Source: Geobacter argillaceus
GTDB lineage: Bacteria > Desulfobacterota > Desulfuromonadia > Geobacterales > DSM-12255
Direction: 5' to 3'
NCBI RefSeq assembly: GCF_007830735.1
Contig: NZ_VLLN01000006.1
Coordinates: 107,907 to 171,906 of the forward strand
Length of the DNA: 64,000 bases
Below the pieces are notes generated by a model. It saw only the letters and a program-made list of their open reading frames with translations, was not told the DNA's origin and made no database searches. The translations under genes were made by a program, and so were the position numbers. Shown piece after piece: positions 35,733 through 44,506 of the stretch (position 1 is its first letter; every line of letters starts with the position of its first letter).

Positions 35733-36896
35733 TTAGTGGCTCTCTTGGTAGCGGCCGGCAATGCCGGGCAGAATGGCGTCCAGATCGGCGTTCGTTACCA
35801 CCGACGAAGGATTGCCGGTTATCTTGACCACAGCCAGGTAGTCGGCAGCAGCCGATGATTTTTTTGTCAGCTCCACCACATCCACCCCGGCAAACGGGGA
35901 GAGCTTCAGCCGCAGCTGATGGCTGCCGGCGGTGAGGCGGATCGGACCGAGGTCATACCATTCCAGATACGGTTTCCCCGTCCTGGTGATGGTCTGGTTG
36001 CCGATCGCGGCCGTCAGCTCGGCACCGGTGAAGCGGACCCTGAGACGATAGACAGCAGTGGCATCGATCTTGAGCGGAAGATCAATCGTTACCGGCGCGC
36101 CACCGGTCTTGACCCATTTGGGTGCCACCGGCCTTCCCAGGACGGTAGAGTCGGTCACCTCGACATTTGGCGGCATTTTCCCGTACACGGCAACGCTAAG
36201 GGGTCTGACCGGCGCATTTTTGTCATCCGGCAGACTGTTTTCCAGATCGAGCAGCGGGGTCACGATTTCTGCCAGGGTGGACAGCCTGAGCGGCTCGTCC
36301 GGTTGCCAACCGGCGAGGGGAGCTGCGGATGGGAGGGTCGGCGCCTCGAAGCGAACATAATCGATCGCCCCTTCGGGGGGAAGCATGACATTGAAGTCCA
36401 GATACCCGGCTGTCAGGCTGATGGTGCCGGCAGTCACCTCCTTGATGGCTTCGCCGGCATTCACCCTGAATGCCTTACCGGCTATCGACCAGGTCTGACC
36501 GTCACCTTTGCCGGCGACCGAGAAGGTGTACTTTCCCCCCAGGGGAAGCAGTACCCTGAAATGTACCGGGGTGGGGGTAGTGGTCCCACTAACCCAGCCT
36601 TTACCGGAAAATGGTCCGTACGCGTTCAAGCTGCGCACCGTTACCCGGTCACCAATCTTGTCGAAAAATTCTTCAGCTTCAAAGGTGTAGCTCCGGTTGC
36701 CGCCCAGAATCTCCAGGTAGTCCTTCAAGACCGGTTTTTCCGGCAGACCTGCACCAAGCCCGGTCGCAGTGACGAGCCGTACGGCGAATTCTCCCTGTTT
36801 CACGACAGCGTTCGGGTGCACCTTGTCAGCGGCAATGGCAGCAACCACCCCGTGCAGAAAAATCAAAATTGTAAGGAACAGGTACCTGAACCCCAT
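35733..36896 (-). CDS. Secreted protein of unknown function, 387 aa
   Basis: Not recognised. A signal peptide (MGFRYLFLTILIFLHGVVAAIAA) is followed by about 360 residues with many short beta strands and few Cys, in three similar-looking segments with carbohydrate-binding-like character (VHFRVLLPLGGKYTFSVAGKGDG; VYRLRVRFTGAELTAAIGNQ; LTAGSHQLRLKLSPFAGVDVVELT), reminiscent of beta-sandwich carbohydrate-binding modules. GGAGGTGATGTGCC precedes the ATG. Its stop lies 20 bases before the comEC start, so the two are co-transcribed. Residue patterns alone do not allow a function. Confidence 0.8.
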   Translation of the reverse strand: MGFRYLFLTILIFLHGVVAAIAADKVHPNAVVKQGEFAVRLVTATGLGAGLPEKPVLKDYLEILGGNRSYTFEAEEFFDKIGDRVTVRSLNAYGPFSGKGWVSGTTTPTPVHFRVLLPLGGKYTFSVAGKGDGQTWSIAGKAFRVNAGEAIKEVTAGTISLTAGYLDFNVMLPPEGAIDYVRFEAPTLPSAAPLAGWQPDEPLRLSTLAEIVTPLLDLENSLPDDKNAPVRPLSVAVYGKMPPNVEVTDSTVLGRPVAPKWVKTGGAPVTIDLPLKIDATAVYRLRVRFTGAELTAAIGNQTITRTGKPYLEWYDLGPIRLTAGSHQLRLKLSPFAGVDVVELTKKSSAAADYLAVVKITGNPSSVVTNADLDAILPGIAGRYQESH

Positions 36897-36961
36897 GGCA
36901 CATCACCTCCGGAAAAGTGTGCTTTGGTGCTCACTGTTTATAGCACACCCCCCTCCTTGAT

Positions 36962-36999
36962 GCAAACAGGCCCGACCGGGATGCCGATCGGGCCTTTTG
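36962..36999. terminator. Terminator after cydB
   Basis: AGGCCCGA (36968-36975) and TCGGGCCT (36988-36995), extended by A/T pairs on both sides, with T-rich ends in both directions. It separates cydAB from the secreted-protein gene. Confidence 0.85.
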
Positions 37000-37025
37000 C
37001 ATCTGTTCGTTTCGTGCCTTCCCGG

Positions 37026-38054
37026 TCAGTATGACTGCCGGTCGCTAAGCACCTCTTCCGCGGTTACCGGCGCCCTGAAGATCCGGTAGACCCAGATCTT
37101 GTAGGCAATGACGATCGGCACGAAGATAAAGGCCACCACCGTCATGATCTTCAGGGTGTACTGGCTTGAGGACGAATTGAAGATGGTCAGGCTGTACTGC
37201 GGGTTGATGCTGGATGGGATCAGGTTGGGGAAAAGTCCGACAACCCCCGTCCCCACAACCAGGAGGATGGTGAGACACGACGCGGCAAATGCCTTCAGCC
37301 CGTCGTTCCTGGCGAGGAACAGGCGGATTGCCAACAGCGACAGTACCGCCAGCAGGGGAACGGCCAGCAGGAACGGCAGACCGAGGTAATTGTCGAAGAG
37401 TTTGGTGGCCGGATAGGTGTAGGCCAGAAAGACCACGGCCACGACCAGGAGCGGTATCCAGAGCCTGGCGGCTGTTGCGGTGGCCCGCTCCCGCAGCTCG
37501 CCGGTAGTCTTGACACTAAGGTAGAGCGCTCCGTGGACCAGGAACAGGAGCACGAACAGAACGCCGGTCACCAGGCCATAAGGGTTGAGGAGTGACAGGA
37601 ACGACCCGTGGTAACCGGCCGCATCCATGGGAAGTCCCTGGAAGATGTTGCCAAAGGCCACGCCGAACAAGAGGGCCGGCAGAAAGCTGCCGATGAATAT
37701 GGCTTTGTCCCACAGTGCCCGCCACCCAATGCCATCGACCTTGCCCCGAAATTCAAACGACACACCGCGGATGATCAGGGAGAACAGGAGCAGCAGGAGC
37801 GCCGTGTAGAGATAGCTGAACATCAGGGCATAGGTAGTGGGAAAGGCGGCAAACGTGGCACCGCCGGCCGTGACGAGCCAGACCTCGTTGCCGTCCCAGA
37901 CCGGTCCCAGCGTATTGATGATCACCCGCCGGTCCGTATTGGTCTTGCCCAGAATATTATGGAGCATTCCGCTGCCGAGGACGAACCCATCCAGCATGAA
38001 ATAGACCGACCAGAGTACTCCCCACAGCACGAACCAGATAATCTGCAGCGTCAT
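37026..38054 (-). CDS. cydB: Cytochrome bd quinol oxidase subunit II
   Basis: 342 residues with about eight membrane helices. Starts LQIIWFVLWGVLWSVYFMLDGFVLGSGML and has NTLGPVWDGNEVWLVTAGGATFAAFP, both family signatures. It pairs with CydA to reduce oxygen with quinol as donor. In an anaerobe this serves to remove oxygen. GGGAGGAGG lies just before the ATG, and cydA ends two bases upstream. Confidence 0.95.
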   Translation of the reverse strand: MTLQIIWFVLWGVLWSVYFMLDGFVLGSGMLHNILGKTNTDRRVIINTLGPVWDGNEVWLVTAGGATFAAFPTTYALMFSYLYTALLLLLFSLIIRGVSFEFRGKVDGIGWRALWDKAIFIGSFLPALLFGVAFGNIFQGLPMDAAGYHGSFLSLLNPYGLVTGVLFVLLFLVHGALYLSVKTTGELRERATATAARLWIPLLVVAVVFLAYTYPATKLFDNYLGLPFLLAVPLLAVLSLLAIRLFLARNDGLKAFAASCLTILLVVGTGVVGLFPNLIPSSINPQYSLTIFNSSSSQYTLKIMTVVAFIFVPIVIAYKIWVYRIFRAPVTAEEVLSDRQSY

Positions 38055-38055
38055 G

Positions 38056-39405
38056 TCAGACCTCCTCCCGCGTATTCTGTATCATTGTCGACAGATCGTC
38101 GTCCGGCCCTTTGCGGGCGTACTTAAAGAGCAGAAAGATATCCGCAGCGCCGAGCATACCGTAGAGCAGTACGAAACCCACCAGCGAGGCAATGACCTGC
38201 GGGGTGACGATGGCGCTGGAAACGCCCGCAGCCGTCTTCAGCACACCGTAGACGATCCAGGGCTGGCGTCCCACCTCGGCCACCAGCCAGCCAAACTGGC
38301 AGGCCAGGTACGGTATCGGCAGGGCCAGGAGCATGACCCGGAGGAACCACTTCCGCTGCTCCAGATGATCACGCCAGGAAAAGATGGTTGCAGCCAGGGA
38401 AGCCAGCATGATGAACGTCCCCATGCCGGCCATCAGCCTGAAACTGAAGAAGGTAAGGGCCACCGGCGGCCGCTCCTCCTTGGGAAACTCCTTGAGCCCC
38501 TTGATTTCGGCGTTGGGGAGATGAAAGGCAAGATAACTGACCATATTGGGAATGCAGAGCCGCTCGACCGCGTTGCACTCGCGCTGTTCGTCCGGCAGCA
38601 GGAACAGATTCATGCCGACGTTGCTCCTGGTTTCCCAGACCGACTCCATGGCAGCGAACTTGGTCGGCTGGGTCTTGGCAATCTCCACGGCATGGAAGTC
38701 GCCGGTCATGAAGACCAGCAACGAGGCGACCAGGCCGAACCTGGCCCCCATGGCAAAGGAGCGTTTGAAGAAGTCGGTGCGGTTGCCCCTCAGCAGGTGC
38801 CAGGCAGAGATCCCCATGACAAAGAACGCTGCCACCGCATACCCGGAGAGCACAGTGTGCCCGAACTTGATCAGGCCGTACGGATTGGTCAGAATGGCAC
38901 CGAAGTCGACCATTTCTGCCCGGCCGTTTCTGAGCTCGAAGCCGACCGGATGCTGCATCCAGCCGTTGGCCACGAGAATCCAGAGGGCCGACAGGTTGGT
39001 GGCCAGGGCCACCAGCCAGATGGAAATGGCGTGCATCCTTTTCGAGATTTTGTTCCAGCCAAAGATCCAGACCCCGATGAATACCGATTCGAGAAAAAAC
39101 GCCACCGTCGCCTCGATCGCCAGCGGCGCACCGAAGATGTCGCCCACATAGCGCGAGTACTCGGCCCAGTTCATGCCGAACTGGAACTCCATGGTGAGGC
39201 CGGTCACAACCCCGAGGGCGAAGTTAATCAGGAACAGCTTCCCCCAGAACTTGGTCATCTTCAGGTAGAGCTCGTCACCACTGGCGACATAGCGGCTCTC
39301 CATATACGCGACCATGATCGACAACCCCAGGGTCAGCGGCACAAAAATGAAATGAAACATGCTCGTAGCCGTAAACTGCAGCCTGCTCAAACTCAGGACA
39401 TCCAT
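38056..39405 (-). CDS. cydA: Cytochrome bd quinol oxidase subunit I
   Basis: 449 residues from the ATG at 39405 (GGAGGG six bases upstream; an in-frame GTG six codons earlier would lie over that site). LSRLQFTATSMFHFIFVPLTLGLSIMVA contains the haem b595/d ligand His18; GRQPWIVYGVLKT carries the usual quinol-site region end. At 449 residues it is shorter than the E. coli form (about 520), so the Q-loop is of the short, CIO-like kind. Transcribed with cydB. Confidence 0.95.
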   Translation of the reverse strand: MDVLSLSRLQFTATSMFHFIFVPLTLGLSIMVAYMESRYVASGDELYLKMTKFWGKLFLINFALGVVTGLTMEFQFGMNWAEYSRYVGDIFGAPLAIEATVAFFLESVFIGVWIFGWNKISKRMHAISIWLVALATNLSALWILVANGWMQHPVGFELRNGRAEMVDFGAILTNPYGLIKFGHTVLSGYAVAAFFVMGISAWHLLRGNRTDFFKRSFAMGARFGLVASLLVFMTGDFHAVEIAKTQPTKFAAMESVWETRSNVGMNLFLLPDEQRECNAVERLCIPNMVSYLAFHLPNAEIKGLKEFPKEERPPVALTFFSFRLMAGMGTFIMLASLAATIFSWRDHLEQRKWFLRVMLLALPIPYLACQFGWLVAEVGRQPWIVYGVLKTAAGVSSAIVTPQVIASLVGFVLLYGMLGAADIFLLFKYARKGPDDDLSTMIQNTREEV

Positions 39406-39443
39406 TCCGAACCCTCCTTGCACTATTGGCGTTAAGCGTGGCT

Positions 39444-39466
39444 AACAGGACAAATAATATCCTGTT
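39444..39466. promoter_or_regulatory. Palindrome upstream of cydA
   Basis: AACAGGA (39444-39450) and TCCTGTT (39460-39466) are exact inverted arms around 9 A/T-rich bases. The half AGGACAAA is repeated in front of the Rrf2 regulator gene, which lies just upstream. Confidence 0.55.
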
Positions 39467-39495
39467 TTTGGGCAAAAAAAAGCCTTGGGCGATAT

Positions 39496-39900
39496 TTATG
39501 TTTTTGCCAGATCTTCCAGGGTGACATCATCAAGAATTTTGCCAACTTCGCCCTGAACCTTGCGCCAGACCGGGTGCACCAGGCAGCGGGCAGACCGGTC
39601 ACACATACCCTCGTCAATCAGGCAGCGATTGGGCATGATCGGCCCTTCCACCGCTTCCACCACCTGGCGGAGGGTGATCTGGGACGGGGAACGTCCCAGG
39701 AGAAAGCCACCGCCGGTCCCCCTAAAAGACTGAACCAGGCCGAGTTTGGCAAAGCTCTGGAAGATCTTGGCCAGAAAGGTTTGGGGCACATCCGTAGCCT
39801 CGGCGATCTCGCTGATAAGGGCGATCTTGCCCGGCGGCTGCTGCGCCAGGTACACGATGCCGCGGATTGCGTATTCTCCCTTGCGGGTCAGTTCCATCAT
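39496..39900 (-). CDS. Rrf2-family regulator with three conserved Cys
   Basis: 134 residues. N-terminal winged helix (MELTRKGEYAIRGIVYLAQQP ... ISEIAEATDVPQTFLAKIFQSFAKLGLVQSFRGTGGGFLL) and the Cys trio C-x6-C-x5-C in NRCLIDEGMCDRSARCLVHP, which in IscR and NsrR hold a 2Fe-2S or 4Fe-4S cluster. It can therefore sense oxygen, NO or iron-sulfur state. It lies upstream of and on the same strand as cydAB, with the AGGACAAA motif before both, so regulation of the oxidase is likely. AAGGA lies six bases before the first of two ATGs. Confidence 0.9.
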   Translation of the reverse strand: MMELTRKGEYAIRGIVYLAQQPPGKIALISEIAEATDVPQTFLAKIFQSFAKLGLVQSFRGTGGGFLLGRSPSQITLRQVVEAVEGPIMPNRCLIDEGMCDRSARCLVHPVWRKVQGEVGKILDDVTLEDLAKT

Positions 39901-39991
39901 AACGAGTCCTTAAAGACCTATTTTGTCCTTTATCACACAACACCTTTCCCACTGTCAAGATAAAATTTGCGCTGTGGCACTGTCCCTCACA

Positions 39992-40924
39992 TCACCTCTG
40001 GCCCTTGAAGGTTTCAATCCATTCCTCGATATAGAGGTCGAGATACTCCCGGCTGATGGCGCTGGCATGCGGGGTGATGAGCACGTTGGGAAGCTTCCAG
40101 AGCGGTGAGGATGGAGGCAGTGGCTCCTCCCGGAATACATCGAGCCCTGCCCCGGCCAACGGGCCGTCCAGCAGGGCGTGCACCAGGTGCTCCTCCCGAT
40201 AACAGTTGCCCCGTCCCAGGTTATACAGGTAGGAGCCGGGCTTCATACGGGCAAAGTGCCGCTCCGTGAACAGGTCGGTGGTTTCGACCCCGCCAGGGAG
40301 CATTAGAACCACGTGATCGGCAACGGGCAGCTCTTCTTCCAACCGGTCGAAAGTAACAACCCGTTCGGCATGCGGGTCGCAACCAGATCCCGCCGTGTTC
40401 CGCCTGACCCCGGTTATCCGCGCGCCAAAGGCCTTCAGGAGTTCCGCCATCTGCCGGCCAATGGCACCGTACCCCACGATCAGGACCCGCTGGCTGAACA
40501 GGGCGGAACACCCTTCGCTGCTGCCACGGTCCCAGACAGTACGCTCCTGGTTGGCCACGTTAAGAGCCAGGCGGCGGTTGAAGTAGAGCATCATTGCCAG
40601 CAGGCTTTCCCGCATGATCCGGCCGTGGAACTGGCCGTAAAAATTCCGCACCCGGCCGGTCGGATCGGGCGGAACCCAATCGTTGCCGGCGGCAGGGGTG
40701 AAGACCGCTTCCAGCCGAGGAGACTCTTGGTACCATGCAGGGCGAAAACTCCAGGTCAGGAGCCAGTCGGCGGCTGGAAGCCCGGATCGCAACTCGTCCT
40801 TTGTGGTCGTCTCGATAAGGGTGATGTCGGGAAAGGCCTCGCGTATCCGGTCCAGATGCCGCGGCTTGATGGAAAAAGCATCCACGTCATTGTGTAGATG
40901 AACCAGCAGATTCCGGCGGTGCAT
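39992..40924 (-). CDS. D-2-hydroxyacid dehydrogenase (NAD-dependent)
   Basis: 310 residues. The NAD domain carries GYGAIGRQMAELLKAFGARITGV; catalytic Arg in NLGRGNCY, Glu in FREEPLPP and the His in LITPHASA are all in place. It would reduce a 2-oxo acid such as pyruvate, glyoxylate or a keto acid to the D-hydroxy acid, or the reverse. It is the last gene of the lldP-glcD-glcF-lldR run, so D-lactate, glycolate or a related acid is the likely substrate. Confidence 0.88.
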   Translation of the reverse strand: MHRRNLLVHLHNDVDAFSIKPRHLDRIREAFPDITLIETTTKDELRSGLPAADWLLTWSFRPAWYQESPRLEAVFTPAAGNDWVPPDPTGRVRNFYGQFHGRIMRESLLAMMLYFNRRLALNVANQERTVWDRGSSEGCSALFSQRVLIVGYGAIGRQMAELLKAFGARITGVRRNTAGSGCDPHAERVVTFDRLEEELPVADHVVLMLPGGVETTDLFTERHFARMKPGSYLYNLGRGNCYREEHLVHALLDGPLAGAGLDVFREEPLPPSSPLWKLPNVLITPHASAISREYLDLYIEEWIETFKGQR

Positions 40925-40967
40925 TGCGCCCCCTGTCGATGGGAATGAAGAACAGAGTTAGAAATGG

Positions 40968-41687
40968 TCAGGCGGTTTCCTGACGGAGATAGGCGCTGCT
41001 TCGTGCTTCGGCAAAGTCCAGATGGGTGAGCATCCGGTTGCGCGCCCCTTCCGGGTCGCGGTCACGGATCGCCTCATAGATGGTGCGGTGATGATCGAAA
41101 AGCGTGCGCTGGTCGTCGCCTGTCAGGTAGACCGCCCGCCAGACCCCCTGCTGGAACTCCTTCATGGCGTCGAAGATGCTCTGCATCAGGTGCAGCCAGA
41201 CGATGTTGTGGGTCGCCTTGGCGATGATGATGTGAAAATTGGCGTCCAGATCCTCGGACGGCTGCATGCCGTCCAGGTTCCGTTCCATGCCATCGATGAC
41301 GGCAGCCAGCTTGCGCAGGTCCTCGGGAAGTGCCCGTTGGGCCGCATAATAGGCGGTCCACCCCTCCATGCATTTGCGAACCTCGATCACATCCAGGGCC
41401 CGCTCCCGCTCGACCTTGATCAATTCCGACAAGGGAGACCCCGAACTGCTCTCCACAAGGGACTTCACAACCGTGCCGCCACCCTGGTAGGACTCCACCA
41501 GGCCGGCAGCGGAAAGTGAATTGAGTGCCTCGCGGACAGAGGGGCGGGAGACGCCGAACATTTCGGCAAGCTCCCTCTCGGGGGGGAGTTTTTCCCCGGG
41601 GGTGAACTCACCGGCCAGGATGGAGGTCCTGATCTGCTCGGCGATCTGGGTCGCTATCTTTTTCGGTCTGATCGGTTTGAAGTTCAT
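40968..41687 (-). CDS. lldR: GntR/FadR-type regulator, probable LldR
   Basis: 239 residues: winged helix (TQIAEQIRTSILAGEFTPGEKLPPERELAEMFGVSRPSVREALNSLSAAGLVESYQGGGTVV) and an FCD ligand domain with the His/Asp positions of the metal site (DANFHIIIAKATHNIV and DHHRTIYEAIRDRDPEGARNRMLTHL). This is the family of LldR and PdhR. It is embedded between glcF and the hydroxyacid dehydrogenase. The intergenic region between lldP and lutC holds two perfect matches to the family operator TNGTNNNACNA, so it most likely represses lactate use until lactate binds. Confidence 0.88.
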   Translation of the reverse strand: MNFKPIRPKKIATQIAEQIRTSILAGEFTPGEKLPPERELAEMFGVSRPSVREALNSLSAAGLVESYQGGGTVVKSLVESSSGSPLSELIKVERERALDVIEVRKCMEGWTAYYAAQRALPEDLRKLAAVIDGMERNLDGMQPSEDLDANFHIIIAKATHNIVWLHLMQSIFDAMKEFQQGVWRAVYLTGDDQRTLFDHHRTIYEAIRDRDPEGARNRMLTHLDFAEARSSAYLRQETA

Positions 41688-41754
41688 GGCATCACGGACA
41701 AAACAACCGTTTTGCCGCTATGGATACACCATCACCGGCCCGATGGCAACAGGT

Positions 41755-43002
41755 TTATGGCGCTGTTCCCGCGCTGCTGGCAAGCAGCAGTTCGGTGAGA
41801 TGCACGACCCTGATCTGCGGCGTCACGTCTGCCAGCGCCTTTCTGAGCTGCAGGAGACAGCCGGGATTTGACGTGACCAGCAGCTCGGCGTCAGTGGCCC
41901 TGATGTTCTCCACCTTGCGCCTGAGCACCCGGTCCGACATCTCCGGCTGCCCGATGTTGTAGGTACCGGCGCTGCCGCAGCAGGCATCGGCCTCGTTCAG
42001 CTCGGCATAGGAAAGATCGGGGATCAGTTTCAGCAGGTCGCGCGGCTCCCTGCGCAGACCCTGGCAATGGGCGATGTGGCAGGGGTCGTGATAGGTCACC
42101 CGCATCCCGAGCGGCTTGAGCTGCGGCTGCAGTTCATCGGCATGAAGGGCCAGGACCTGGGAGATGTCGCGCACCTTGCAGCTGAACTCCGCGGCGGCTG
42201 CGTTGTCCAGGTGGTGCCCGTACTTCTTCAGCTCGGCCCCGCAGCCGCCGCAGTCGGTGACGATGAAGTCGACCTCGAAGCCGTTGAACAGCTCCACGTT
42301 GGTGCGTGCCGCCTCCTTCACCCCCTCCGGGTCGCCTGCCAGCATATTGGGAGCGCCACAGCAGACTTGGGCGCGCGGGGTGATCACCCGGTACCCCAGC
42401 ATTGAGAGCAGCTGGATGGTGGCCCGGCTTGCCTCGGAGAAGATCAGGCTCATCACGCAGCCGAGGAAGAAGCCGACCGTGCCGCGCTCCGTGCCGCATG
42501 CGGGGGTGACCTCCTGAATGGTCTGGCGCAGCGGTCTGGACGGCAGCTCGGGGAGAAGCCCCTCCATCCGTTCCAGCGGTTTGGGGAACATCTTGAGGAC
42601 ACCGAGCGTTCTGACCAGCTTCTGCAGGCCGCTTCGCTGATAGATCCGCATCGGGGCCATGGAGAGCTCCAGCCGGTCGGGATGGGGAACCAGTTTGCGC
42701 AGGATCAGGTCTTCCATGAAACCGAGGCCGGCTTTCGCCTTACGCTCGCAGGTAAACTCGGCCACCAGCTCGCCGGCATTGACCCCGCAGGGGCAGGCCG
42801 AGGCACAGGCCTGGCAGTCCAGGCAGAGAGAGAGGTATTCGAGGAGGAGCTCGGACTGGTCCAACTCGTCCTCCTGCACCTTGCGCACCAATGCCACCCT
42901 ACCCCTCGGCGAGGCGGTCTCCAGAAAAGTCTCCTTATAGGTCGGGCAGACCGGCAGGCACATGCCACAGCGCATACAATTTATAAGTTTGACGTAATCC
43001 AT
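41755..43002 (-). CDS. glcF: Glycolate/D-lactate oxidase iron-sulfur subunit
   Basis: 415 residues from the ATG at 43002 (MDYVKLINCMRCGMCLPVCPTY); an upstream in-frame ATG lies in an intergenic repeat. Two 4Fe-4S motifs (CMRCGMCLPVCP, CLDCQACASACPCG) and two CCG domains (CCGAPNML, CCGSAGTYNI) follow. The protein passes electrons from the FAD subunit GlcD to the quinone pool. Next to glcD and lldP it probably serves D-lactate or glycolate oxidation. Confidence 0.9.
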   Translation of the reverse strand: MDYVKLINCMRCGMCLPVCPTYKETFLETASPRGRVALVRKVQEDELDQSELLLEYLSLCLDCQACASACPCGVNAGELVAEFTCERKAKAGLGFMEDLILRKLVPHPDRLELSMAPMRIYQRSGLQKLVRTLGVLKMFPKPLERMEGLLPELPSRPLRQTIQEVTPACGTERGTVGFFLGCVMSLIFSEASRATIQLLSMLGYRVITPRAQVCCGAPNMLAGDPEGVKEAARTNVELFNGFEVDFIVTDCGGCGAELKKYGHHLDNAAAAEFSCKVRDISQVLALHADELQPQLKPLGMRVTYHDPCHIAHCQGLRREPRDLLKLIPDLSYAELNEADACCGSAGTYNIGQPEMSDRVLRRKVENIRATDAELLVTSNPGCLLQLRKALADVTPQIRVVHLTELLLASSAGTAP

Positions 43003-43018
43003 GTTAGACCCCGTGACT

Positions 43019-43079
43019 GGTGACTCGTAACCCGTGACTGGCACCCCATGCTGGTGGCAGAAGGTTGTAACGAGTCACC
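43019..43079. repeat. Intergenic inverted repeat between glcD and glcF
   Basis: GGTGACTCGTAAC (43019-43031) and GTAACGAGTCACC (43067-43079) are inverted with one mismatch; CCCGTGACTGG also occurs twice in tandem just before and within it. It is a small non-coding repeat of the kind scattered in intergenic DNA. Confidence 0.5.
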
Positions 43080-43083
43080 GCTC

Positions 43084-44457
43084 TTAAAACATCTTGCACG
43101 GATTGAGTATCCCCTTCGGATCGAAGGCGATTTTTATCCCCCGCATGACGCGAATCCCCGACTCCCCCACCAATCTTGGCAGGTACTTTTTCTTGGCCAG
43201 TCCGACACCATGCTCGCCGGTAATGGTGCCACCCATGCCGATGGCGGCGTCGAAGATCTCGGAAAAAGCGGCGTGGGCGCGGGCGATCTCGTCCTTGTCG
43301 CGCTCGTCGGTCAGGCAGGTGGGATGCAGGTTGCCGTCGCCGGCATGGCCGAAGGTGCCGATGGTGACATTATATTTTCTGGCAGAGTCCTGGATTACCT
43401 GCAGCATTGGGGCGATACAACTGCGCGGCACGGTGGCGTCCTCCAGAATAGTGGTCGGCTTGAGCCGGGCCAGGGCCGACAGGGCCGTACGGCGCGCGGC
43501 CGTCAGTTTGAGCGCCTCGTCGGCGTTCTGCGCCGTCTGGAAAAAAGAGCAGCGGTGCCTGGTGCAGATCTCGGCAACAGCAGCGGCCTCTTCGGCCGTA
43601 ACTGCCGGATGGCCGTCCACCTCGATCAGCAGCACGGCGTCCACATCAAGCGGCAGGCCGACGTGGGCGTACTCCTCGACGCATTTGATGGTCACCCGGT
43701 CCAGGATCTCCAGGGTGGCAGGAATAACACGGGCGGCAATAATGGCCGAGACCGCCAGCGCAGCATCCTGAAGGGCCGGGAAATGAGCCAGCATGGTTAC
43801 CTTTACCTGCGGCCCGGGGATCAGCTTGACCGTGATGCCGGTAAAGAGGCCCAGCGTTCCTTCCGACGACACCAGGAGCGGGTTTATGGCATAGCCGGCC
43901 ACGTCCTTGACCGCCTTGCCGCCGCTCTTCAAAATGTCACCGTCCGCCAGAACGGTCTCCAGCCCCATGACATAGTCGGCAGTGACGCCGTATTTCAGGC
44001 CGCGCAGCCCGCCGGAATTCTCGGCCACGTTCCCCCCCATGGTGGAGATGTTCATGCTGCCGGGATCGGGCGGATAGAAGAGGCCACGCGACTCCACCTC
44101 CCGGTGCAGGGCGCTGGTCACCACCCCCGGCTCCACCGTGGCGGTCAGGTTCTCCTCGTCGATCTCGATAATCCGGTTCATGCGGCTGGTCTGGACCACC
44201 ACGCCGGCATTAACCGACAGCGAACCACCCGACAGATTGGTGCCCGAGCCGCGGGGGGTGACACTCACCCCGGCCCCGTGACAAAGACGCATGATGCGGA
44301 CCACCTCTCCGGTACTCGCAGGCAGCAGCACCGCTCCGGGCCGACTTTCGATCTCCGGGGTGGAGTCATAGCCGTAGACCGCCAGCGACTCCCGGTCGGT
44401 GAGCGTATACTGTTCGCCGACGATTGCTTTTAACTCATTAATGAATGACTGTTCCAC
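43084..44457 (-). CDS. glcD: FAD-linked glycolate/D-lactate oxidase subunit
   Basis: 457 residues from the GTG at 44457, which has GGGAG eight bases upstream and gives VEQSFINELKAIVGEQYTLT. The VAO-type FAD domain shows VTPRGSGTNLSGGSLSVNAGVVV and DPGSMNISTMGGNVAENSGGLRGLKYGVT; the C-terminal domain has TIGTFGHAGDGNLHPT and GTITGEHGVGLAKKKYL. It oxidises a D-2-hydroxy acid and hands electrons to GlcF. It lies between the permease lldP and glcF. Confidence 0.92.
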   Translation of the reverse strand: MEQSFINELKAIVGEQYTLTDRESLAVYGYDSTPEIESRPGAVLLPASTGEVVRIMRLCHGAGVSVTPRGSGTNLSGGSLSVNAGVVVQTSRMNRIIEIDEENLTATVEPGVVTSALHREVESRGLFYPPDPGSMNISTMGGNVAENSGGLRGLKYGVTADYVMGLETVLADGDILKSGGKAVKDVAGYAINPLLVSSEGTLGLFTGITVKLIPGPQVKVTMLAHFPALQDAALAVSAIIAARVIPATLEILDRVTIKCVEEYAHVGLPLDVDAVLLIEVDGHPAVTAEEAAAVAEICTRHRCSFFQTAQNADEALKLTAARRTALSALARLKPTTILEDATVPRSCIAPMLQVIQDSARKYNVTIGTFGHAGDGNLHPTCLTDERDKDEIARAHAAFSEIFDAAIGMGGTITGEHGVGLAKKKYLPRLVGESGIRVMRGIKIAFDPKGILNPCKMF

Positions 44458-44478
44458 GGCAATTTCTCCCAAAGTAAA

Positions 44479-44503
44479 GTCCCCCTTTATCAAAGGGGGG
44501 GAC
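44479..44503. repeat. Hairpin between lldP and glcD
   Basis: GTCCCCCTTT (44479-44488) and AAAGGGGGGGAC (44492-44503) fold into a near-perfect stem with a 3-base loop just four bases after lldP ends; it may stabilise or attenuate the transcript into glcD. Confidence 0.55.
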
Positions 44504-44506
44504 GAA

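Noticed and set aside
38053..39435. A 460-codon open frame antisense to cydA
   Set aside because: Shadow of cydA; no domain is recognisable and it crosses the cydA ribosome site.
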